A DNA stretch of 7,035 nt from Mycobacterium sp. Its GTDB lineage: Bacteria > Actinomycetota > Actinomycetes > Mycobacteriales > Mycobacteriaceae. Position 1 is the first letter of the stretch; each line of letters begins with the position of its first letter. Positions 1-4,701 of this stretch are shown here, piece by piece. The notes under the pieces were generated by a model. The model had not been told where the DNA came from. It saw nothing but the letters and a program-made list of their open reading frames with translations, and ran no database searches. Position numbers and translations under genes: made by a program. Location of the stretch: positions 1 through 7,035 of the forward strand of contig JAQSXQ010000086.1 of assembly GCA_029256565.1 (NCBI GenBank), written 5' to 3'.

Positions 1-1052
1 ACGCCGGCCGCGGGCACCGCGCACACGTCGGAACGCTGGTGGATGGCGACGGCCTCGTCACCGGTGGCCATGTCGACGGTGGCCAGTGCCCTGGGCACCG
101 TGGAGATGGGCTTCATCGCGGCGCGCACCCGTACGGCCTGTCCGTTGGTCATGCCGCCTTCGAGGCCGCCCGCCCGGTTCGTCGAGCGCATGACGCCGTC
201 GGGACCCGGGTAGATCTCGTCGTGCGCGACGCTGCCGCGGCGGCGTGCGGTTTCGAACCCGTCGCCGATCTCGACGCCCTTGATGGCCTGGATGCCCATC
301 ACCGCGCCTGCCAGCTGGCTGTCGAGCCGGCTGTCACCGCTGGTGAAGGAGCCCAGGCCGATGGGCAGTCCGTCGGCGACGACCTCGACGATGCCGCCGA
401 GCGTGTCACCGTCCTTCTTGGCTGCCTCGATCTCGGCGATCATGGCGGCTTCGGCGTCCTTGTCGAAGGCACGCACCGGGCTGTCGTCGATGGCGTCGAG
501 GTTCTCGGGCCGCGGCGGGGGGCCGTCGTAGGGCGTCGAGGCGCCGATCGACACGACGTGGGAGAGCACCTCCACCCCGAGCGCCTGGCGCAGGAAGGCC
601 CTGGCGATGGTGCCCGCGGCGACGCGCGCTGCGGTCTCGCGCGCGCTGGCCCGTTCGAGCACCGGACGGGCGTCGTCGAACCCGTACTTCAGCATCCCGG
701 CGTAGTCCGCGTGCCCCGGCCTCGGCCGGGTCAGGGGGGCGTTCCGCGCGACGTCCAGGTCCCCGGCGTCCACCGGGTCCGACGCCATCACCGTCTCCCA
801 CTTGGGCCACTCGCTGTTGCCGATCTGGATGGCGATCGGGCCGCCGAGCGTCACGCCGTGGCGCACGCCGGCGAGGATCGTCACCTCGTCGGCCTCGAAC
901 TTCATCCGCGCCCCGCGGCCGTAGCCGAGCCTGCGACGCTTCAGTTCGGACGCGATGTCGCCGGAGGTGACGTGGACGCCCGCAACCATGCCCTCGACCA
1001 CGGCGACCAAGGCCCGTCCGTGGGATTCACCTGCAGTAGTCCATCGCAACAC
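1..1052 (-). CDS. aroC: Chorismate synthase, 3' end cut by window edge
   Basis: Chorismate synthase carries out the last common step of the shikimate pathway: anti-1,4-elimination of phosphate from EPSP to give chorismate, with reduced FMN as cofactor, in the cytoplasm. About 350 residues are visible; mycobacterial AroC (called AroF in M. tuberculosis) is about 400, so roughly 50 C-terminal residues lie beyond position 1. The N-terminus reads VLRWTTAGESHG and carries signature GESHG with catalytic His11. The second signature, ERASARETAARVAAG, is at about residues 133-147. The FMN-site loop AGGLEGGMTNG is at 294-304, followed by KPIST (314-318) and HQRSD (338-342), whose His and Asp are typical active-site residues. 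The start is GTG at 1052: the family begins M-L-R-W-x-T-A-G, and a GGGAGA element lies 9-10 nt upstream. It is the last visible gene of the minus-strand run, separated from the GNAT gene by 54 bp, the widest spacer in the window. In mycobacteria aroK and aroB usually follow. The reading frame is intact. Confidence 0.97.
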   Translation of the reverse strand, partial: MLRWTTAGESHGRALVAVVEGMVAGVHVTSGDIASELKRRRLGYGRGARMKFEADEVTILAGVRHGVTLGGPIAIQIGNSEWPKWETVMASDPVDAGDLDVARNAPLTRPRPGHADYAGMLKYGFDDARPVLERASARETAARVAAGTIARAFLRQALGVEVLSHVVSIGASTPYDGPPPRPENLDAIDDSPVRAFDKDAEAAMIAEIEAAKKDGDTLGGIVEVVADGLPIGLGSFTSGDSRLDSQLAGAVMGIQAIKGVEIGDGFETARRRGSVAHDEIYPGPDGVMRSTNRAGGLEGGMTNGQAVRVRAAMKPISTVPRALATVDMATGDEAVAIHQRSDVCAVPAAG

Positions 1053-1069
1053 GCGTCCGATTCTCCCAC
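1053..1069 (-). promoter_or_regulatory. aroC upstream element: Shine-Dalgarno or -10 box of a leaderless start
   Basis: Read on the minus strand, the bases before the aroC GTG are TGGGAGAATCGGACGC. GGGAGA (1067-1062) is a fair Shine-Dalgarno sequence ending 9-10 nt before GTG. The overlapping hexamer GAGAAT (1065-1060) has the A at position 2 and T at position 6 that matter most in mycobacterial SigA -10 boxes (TANNNT), and ends exactly 7 nt before GTG, the distance at which mycobacterial leaderless transcripts begin. The ribosome-binding reading is the safer one. The promoter reading is inference, as the first base is not T and no clear -35 is visible. Confidence 0.4.
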
Positions 1070-1078
1070 GCCCGCCCC

Positions 1079-1100
1079 CGCCCGGCGAAAACGCCGGGCG
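1079..1100 (-). terminator. Perfect 9-bp GC hairpin between GNAT gene and aroC
   Basis: The arms CGCCCGGCG (1079-1087) and CGCCGGGCG (1092-1100) are exact reverse complements and enclose a 4-nt loop, which is TTTT on the minus (transcribed) strand. The hairpin begins 6 nt after the GNAT stop codon and ends 26 nt before the aroC start. A strong stem just after a stop codon is typical of an intrinsic terminator or a 3'-end stabiliser. However, no U tract follows on the minus strand (GGGGGCGGG does), so it could only be the tail-less type proposed for mycobacteria, an attenuator, or an RNA processing/stability element. It is the only non-coding inverted repeat of this quality that I saw. Confidence 0.5.
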
Positions 1101-1106
1101 ATCACC

Positions 1107-1598
1107 TCACGCGAGGCTGCGCTGCAGCAGCACCGTGTCGACGAAGCGGTCGTGCTTGAACCCGACCCGGGCGAGCCGCCCGGCCTCGGCGAAGCCGAAC
1201 CTGCGGTGCAGCGCGAGCGACGCCGGGTTGCCGCTGTCGGCGACGACGGCGATCACCTCCCGGATCCCAGCTGTCCTGCAGCGTTCGAGCAGTGCCTCCA
1301 GTAACTCTGCGCCGCAACCACGTCCGACCGCCCACGGCGCCACGTACACGGAGTCCTCGACGGTGGCCCGGTACGCGGGCCGCGTCTTCCATGGCGCGCA
1401 GTAGGCGTACCCGGCCACGGCGCCGTCGCGTTCGGCCACCAAGAAGGGCAGCCCGGCGGCGTCCACCGCCGTGAACCGGCGGTGCCATTCCTCGGCGTCG
1501 GGCGGGTCCACCTCGAACGTCGCCACGCTGGTGGTCACGTAGTGCGCGTAGATCTGCGCCACTGTGGTCAGGTCGGCGGTTCGTGCTGTGCGGGCCAC
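1107..1598 (-). CDS. GNAT N-acetyltransferase, phosphinothricin acetyltransferase-like
   Basis: This 163-residue protein is a single GNAT domain that transfers an acetyl group from acetyl-CoA to an amine. Its pattern matches the phosphinothricin/methionine-sulfoximine acetyltransferase branch (Pat/Bar, MddA-like): IYAHYVTTSVATFE at 16-29, PAYRATVEDSVYV at 74-86 with Glu81 aligned to the general-base Glu of Bar, the acetyl-CoA loop VGRGCG at 91-96, NPASLALH at 124-131 (Asn124, Ser127, His131), GFAEAG at 135-140, and VGFKHDRFVD near the C-terminus. The length is normal for the family (about 160-180). The start is GTG at 1598. It is the first start codon after the peptidase stop TAA at 1617-1619, which lies in the same frame, so no earlier start is possible. 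The 18-nt leader is pyrimidine-rich with no clear ribosome binding site, suggesting translation depends on the upstream gene. The natural substrate cannot be read from sequence: resistance to glutamate-analogue inhibitors, methionine sulfoximine/sulfone or another small amine are all possible. Confidence 0.9.
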   Translation of the reverse strand: MARTARTADLTTVAQIYAHYVTTSVATFEVDPPDAEEWHRRFTAVDAAGLPFLVAERDGAVAGYAYCAPWKTRPAYRATVEDSVYVAPWAVGRGCGAELLEALLERCRTAGIREVIAVVADSGNPASLALHRRFGFAEAGRLARVGFKHDRFVDTVLLQRSLA

Positions 1599-1616
1599 GT
1601 CAGCAGACGGTAGGGC

Positions 1617-2042
1617 TTACAGAACCGCCAGCGCGAGCGCCCCGGCGGTGGCAGCGCACATCGCCGGGCCGTGCGGCAGCGCGCGACGTCTGGCGAGGAT
1701 GCCAGCCGCCGCCGTGAGCACCGGGGCGCCGAGCGCGGCCAGCAGCCACACGTCCGGCCCGAACGCCCCGGTGAGCGCCCCAACGCCGATGGCGAGCTTC
1801 ACGTCCCCGGCGCCCATGCCGGACGGCGCGACGAGGTGCACGACGAGGTAGGTCGCGGTCAGCGCTGCGGCACCCGCCAGGGCGGCCGGGCCGCGGCCGT
1901 GTGCCGCGGCGAACGCGAGCACCAGCACCGCGCCGGTGAGAGTCAACGCGTTGGGCAGCCTGCGGTGCCGGACGTCGTGCAGGCTCAGCGCCGTCAGCCA
2001 GGCGGTCACCGCCACGCACGCACACCCCGACCACACCCCCAC
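1617..2042 (-). CDS. Type IV prepilin peptidase (A24 family), short form
   Basis: A 141-residue, very hydrophobic protein, matching what I recall of mycobacterial Rv2551c. A24 peptidases are membrane aspartic proteases that cut the leader of type IV pilin-like precursors. Both catalytic aspartates are visible: Asp23 in LHDVRHRRLPN and Asp80 in the GxGD motif SGMGAGDVKLA (74-84). Hydrophobic segments occur at about 8-21, 34-47, 53-72, 82-106 and 122-141, giving a multi-pass membrane protein. It lacks the N-terminal cysteine-rich methylase domain of PilD and so belongs with the short TadV/CpaA-like forms, which act on Flp-type pilins. No pilin or Tad secretion gene is in the window, so substrates must lie elsewhere. 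Start: GTG at 2042 is the longest possibility, 9 bp after the aroE stop. GTG at 2036 is better placed behind GAAGG and may be the real start (139 residues). Function is confident at family level; the substrate is unknown. Confidence 0.9.
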   Translation of the reverse strand: MGVWSGCACVAVTAWLTALSLHDVRHRRLPNALTLTGAVLVLAFAAAHGRGPAALAGAAALTATYLVVHLVAPSGMGAGDVKLAIGVGALTGAFGPDVWLLAALGAPVLTAAAGILARRRALPHGPAMCAATAGALALAVL

Positions 2043-2046
2043 CTTC
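2042..2046 (-). promoter_or_regulatory. Candidate ribosome binding site choosing the prepilin peptidase start
   Basis: On the minus strand the junction reads TAG-GCCTTCGAAGGTGGGGGTGTGG. GAAGG at 2046-2042 lies 5 nt before GTG at 2036, whereas GTG at 2042 overlaps this element and has only a pyrimidine-rich GCCTTCGA before it. The spacing favours initiation at 2036, trimming two residues from the longest frame. The difference has no effect on the catalytic residues. Confidence 0.45.
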
Positions 2047-2051
2047 GAAGG

Positions 2052-2837
2052 CTAAGGCCGCGAAAGCGCCGCCCTCATCACCTCTTTGGGAGCTGGGCGC
2101 CCGGTGAACTGCTCGACCTGGGCGAAGGCCTGGTGCAGCAGCATCTGCAGTCCCCCGACCACGCGACCGCCGCCGGCCTCCACCGCGAGCGCCAGCGGGG
2201 TCGGCCACGGGTCGTAGATCGCGTCGAGCAGCAGTGGCACGCCGACGATCGAGGGGGCGTGAGCGGCCGCGGCGTCGGCCGGGATGGTGCTGACGGCGGC
2301 GGCCAGGCCGGGCAGTCGCGTGCCGAGCCCGACCCAGCGGGTGGCGACGCCGAGGCGCTCCCCCAGCGCCACCAGCGGAGCGGACTTCTCCTGGCTGCGC
2401 GCCACGATCGACAGCTCGGTGACGCCGAGGCCTGCGAGCGCGACGACGGCCGCGGGCGCGGTCCCACCCGACCCGATCACGGCCGCGGAGCCGGTGACCG
2501 GTCCCAGTGCGCCGGCCACGCCGTCGACGTCGGTGTTGTCGGCGCGCCACCCGGTCGTCGTGCGGACCAGGGTGTTGGCGGAGCCGACCAGCTCGGCGCG
2601 CGCGGTCCGCTCGTCGGCGAAGCGAAGGGCGGCGAACTTGCCTGGCATCGTCACCGACACGCCGACCCATTCCGGCCCGAGGCCCGCCACCAGCGACGGC
2701 AGCCGCTCGGCGGTGCACTCGATGCGCTCATAGGTCCAGTCGGTCAGACCGAGCGCGCGGTAGGCGGCCAGATGCAACTGCGGGGACCGGGAGTGTGCGA
2801 TCGGCGATCCCAGTACCGCGGCCCTGCGGACGGTCAC
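2052..2837 (-). CDS. aroE: Shikimate dehydrogenase
   Basis: AroE reduces 3-dehydroshikimate to shikimate with NADPH in the cytoplasm, the fourth step of the shikimate pathway. The protein is 261 residues, close to the usual 265-290. Substrate-binding residues are Ser16 and Ser18 in SPIAHSRSPQLH, with Thr63 and catalytic Lys67 in VSVTMPGKFAALRFAD, Asn88 in GSANTLV, and catalytic Asp103 in ADNTDVDG. The NADP-binding glycine loop is GSGGTAPAA at 122-130. The C-terminal substrate helix GLQMLLHQAFAQVEQFTG is present near the end. The start is GTG at 2837, whose first base is the last base of the mltG stop (TAGTG). The frame stays open much further upstream, but homology begins only at VTVRRAAVLGSPIAHS. 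There is no good Shine-Dalgarno before it, so translation is probably coupled to mltG. The next step in the same pathway visible here is aroC, two genes downstream. No sign of damage or unusual composition. Confidence 0.97.
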   Translation of the reverse strand: MTVRRAAVLGSPIAHSRSPQLHLAAYRALGLTDWTYERIECTAERLPSLVAGLGPEWVGVSVTMPGKFAALRFADERTARAELVGSANTLVRTTTGWRADNTDVDGVAGALGPVTGSAAVIGSGGTAPAAVVALAGLGVTELSIVARSQEKSAPLVALGERLGVATRWVGLGTRLPGLAAAVSTIPADAAAAHAPSIVGVPLLLDAIYDPWPTPLALAVEAGGGRVVGGLQMLLHQAFAQVEQFTGRPAPKEVMRAALSRP

Positions 2838-4201
2838 TACCGTGCGCTGTCCAGCACCCCGTTGCGCAGGGCGACCTCGATGTTGGCGAGATGTTGCGGG
2901 TAGTCGCGGGTGAACAGGGTCGTGCCCTGCATGTCGACCGTCACGAAGAACAACCAGTCCCCCGGCTCGGGATTCTCCGCGGCGACCAGCGCCGGCTGTC
3001 CGGGTGAGCAGATCGGTGACGCGGGCAGGCCCTCGAGCGCGTAGGTGTTCCACGGGGTCTGCCTGGCGCGGTCGGCGTCGGTGGTCGCGACCTCCTGCCG
3101 GTCCAGCGCGTAGTTGACCGTCGAGTCGAATTCGAGCCGCCGGTAGACCGGGTCGTTGAGCCGGTTGTAGATGACGCGGGCGACCTTGGCGAAGTCGTTG
3201 GGCAGCGACTCCTTCTGCACCAGCGAGGCCACGATCAGGATCTGGTACGGCGAGAGGTTGCCTGCCGCACCGGCGGTCAGCAGTCCGCCCGCCTCGTACT
3301 GGGCGACGCTCGCGGCGACGAGCGTGTGCAGGATCTCCGGTGCGGGTGCCGACGGGTTGACGTTCCACGTACCGGGCGCGATCAGACCCTCGATGCGCCG
3401 GTGGTCGTCGGCGAGTGCGGCGATCGGTTCCAGCGCCCACTGCGGGATCGCCAGCGCCGCGGGGTCGGCGGTGGCAGCGGCGTTCTTCAGGTCGTCCACC
3501 GACACGCACTGCTGGGCCCCGTCGAGGTCCACGCACGTGGCCTTGGAGATCAGCGAGAAGATGCCGTCGGTCACCGAGCCGGTCTTGACGTCGGCGCTGT
3601 CGTCGAGCTGCCTGCCTTCCGGAATGACGAGGCGGCCCACCCTGTTCGACGGATCCGCCAGCCGCTTCACCGCGTCGGCCGCTGGTATCTCGGTGCGCAC
3701 CTTGTAGAAGCCGGGCTGGATGGAGGTGATGGCGTCGTTGCCGGACGCCGCGGTGACGAACGCCGCCGGGGTAGCCACCACCGCGGCGTTCTTCAGCGTC
3801 TCGCCGATCGCCGTGGTCGAGTCGCCGTTGTTGACCTCGATGACGACGTCCTTGACGCCCGCACCCTGATAGTCGTCGTCGGTGCCGCCGAACATGCCGC
3901 TGAACAGCTGCGAGCCGAGGAACACCGCGCCGACGACCACGACGACCAGCGCGGCGATCGAGAAGACCGTGATGTTGCGGCGCTTGCGGCGATTTCGCTT
4001 GGCCCTGGCCCGCTCGGTACGACTCATCGCGCGCCGGGGGGCTCCCACGGCCTCTGGTCCCGGCCGGTCGTGACCCCAGGTGGAGAAGCCCTCGTCGGCC
4101 GCCCCGCCGTGGTCGACGTACGCATCGCCACGGTCCAGTTGCTCGTAGTCGCGACCGTAGTGGTCGTCGTACCCGAAACCGCGCCCGCGGTCATCACTCA
4201 T
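2837..4201 (-). CDS. mltG: Endolytic murein transglycosylase MltG (YceG-like)
   Basis: MltG is a membrane-anchored lytic transglycosylase that cuts nascent peptidoglycan strands and is thought to set glycan length near growing sites. The protein is 454 residues, longer than the E. coli enzyme (340) because of an N-terminal cytoplasmic extension. That extension is Asp/Tyr/Gly-rich (1-57), then strongly basic (RTERARAKRNRRKRR, 61-75), followed by one transmembrane segment at about 77-97. The outside part carries a LysM-like region (about 117-200) and the YceG catalytic domain: IEGLIAPGTW at 270-279, ASLVQKES at 325-332 with Glu331 aligned to E. coli catalytic Glu218, VARVIYNRL at 340-348, STVNYAL at 360-366, and NTYALEGLPASPICSPG at 385-401. 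Two cysteines, C223 and C232, could form a disulfide outside the cell. The start is ATG at 4201, overlapping the end of ruvX by 8 bp, with GGCGGAG 6 nt upstream. It is the counterpart of M. tuberculosis Rv2553c. In many bacteria MltG works near PBP2/RodA-type synthases; that is family knowledge. Confidence 0.95.
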   Translation of the reverse strand: MSDDRGRGFGYDDHYGRDYEQLDRGDAYVDHGGAADEGFSTWGHDRPGPEAVGAPRRAMSRTERARAKRNRRKRRNITVFSIAALVVVVVGAVFLGSQLFSGMFGGTDDDYQGAGVKDVVIEVNNGDSTTAIGETLKNAAVVATPAAFVTAASGNDAITSIQPGFYKVRTEIPAADAVKRLADPSNRVGRLVIPEGRQLDDSADVKTGSVTDGIFSLISKATCVDLDGAQQCVSVDDLKNAAATADPAALAIPQWALEPIAALADDHRRIEGLIAPGTWNVNPSAPAPEILHTLVAASVAQYEAGGLLTAGAAGNLSPYQILIVASLVQKESLPNDFAKVARVIYNRLNDPVYRRLEFDSTVNYALDRQEVATTDADRARQTPWNTYALEGLPASPICSPGQPALVAAENPEPGDWLFFVTVDMQGTTLFTRDYPQHLANIEVALRNGVLDSAR

Positions 4202-4697
4202 CGTCGGCTCCGCCGTGTTCCGCCAGCACGTGGCGTCGTTGATCCAGCCAGTTCTGCAGGATGCCTACGGCGGCAGCCTGGTCGATCATCGCCTTCTGGC
4301 CCTTGGCACGCACCCCGGCCTCGCGCAGCGAGCGTTGTGCGGTCACCGTGGTCAGTCTTTCGTCGGCCATCCGTACGGGGATGGGTTCGATTCGCGCGGC
4401 CAGGGTGTCGGCCAGGTCCATGGCGTCGAGTGCCGACGTCCCGGCCCGGTCGGCCAGCGTGCGCGGCAGTCCCACCACCACCTCCACGACCTCGAGTTCG
4501 GCCGTCAGCCGGGCGAGCCTGCGAATGTGCTTGTCGGACTTGTCCCGACGCACCGTCTCCACCGGTGTGGCGAGGATGCCGTCGGGGTCGCAGGTCGCGA
4601 CGCCGATGCGCACCGTGCCGACGTCGATGCCGAGCCGTCGTCCGCGGCCGGGATCGGAACTCCCGGGGCGGTCGGGTTGACGGTCGGTACGGCTCAC
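4194..4697 (-). CDS. ruvX: RuvX/YqgF family Holliday-junction resolvase-like nuclease
   Basis: A 167-residue protein with an RNase H-like fold, typical of the family (about 140-170), counterpart of M. tuberculosis Rv2554c. Family members have been linked to resolution of Holliday junctions and, in E. coli YqgF, to pre-16S rRNA 5'-end processing; which role applies here cannot be read from the sequence. Conserved motifs are all present: RLGIDVGTVRIGVA with Asp25, VVVGLPRTLADRAG at 73-86, MADERLTTVTAQ with Glu113, and IDQAAAVGILQNWL with Asp139. These three acidic residues form the expected metal-binding centre. The first 20 residues are a polar, Pro/Arg-rich extension before the fold begins. 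The start is GTG at 4697, with GGAG 8 nt upstream inside the alaS end, and a 4-bp gap after the alaS stop. Its stop overlaps the mltG start by 8 bp, indicating coupled translation. Intact and unremarkable. Confidence 0.95.
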   Translation of the reverse strand: MSRTDRQPDRPGSSDPGRGRRLGIDVGTVRIGVATCDPDGILATPVETVRRDKSDKHIRRLARLTAELEVVEVVVGLPRTLADRAGTSALDAMDLADTLAARIEPIPVRMADERLTTVTAQRSLREAGVRAKGQKAMIDQAAAVGILQNWLDQRRHVLAEHGGADDE

Positions 4698-4701
4698 CCA
4701 G

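Noticed and set aside
39..1304. Plus-strand open frame of 421 codons opposite aroC and the GNAT gene
   Set aside because: It runs antisense across two well-supported genes, is rich in Arg/Gly/Asp/His/Val as expected for a GC-rich shadow frame, and shows no recognisable domain.
1599..1619. Peptidase-GNAT fusion gene broken by a stop codon
   Set aside because: The two genes share a frame, but each is full length for its own family with a complete end and start, so a broken fusion is unlikely. I keep the frame coincidence only as a finding.
1600..2718. Minus-strand frame of 372 codons across aroE and the peptidase
   Set aside because: Both underlying genes have catalytic motifs in other frames; this one is Arg/Ala-rich and has none.
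2838..3536. Possible 233-residue N-terminal extension of AroE
   Set aside because: The aroE frame is open upstream, but that stretch is an off-frame reading of mltG with no AroE similarity; a GTG start at 2837 gives the normal protein length.
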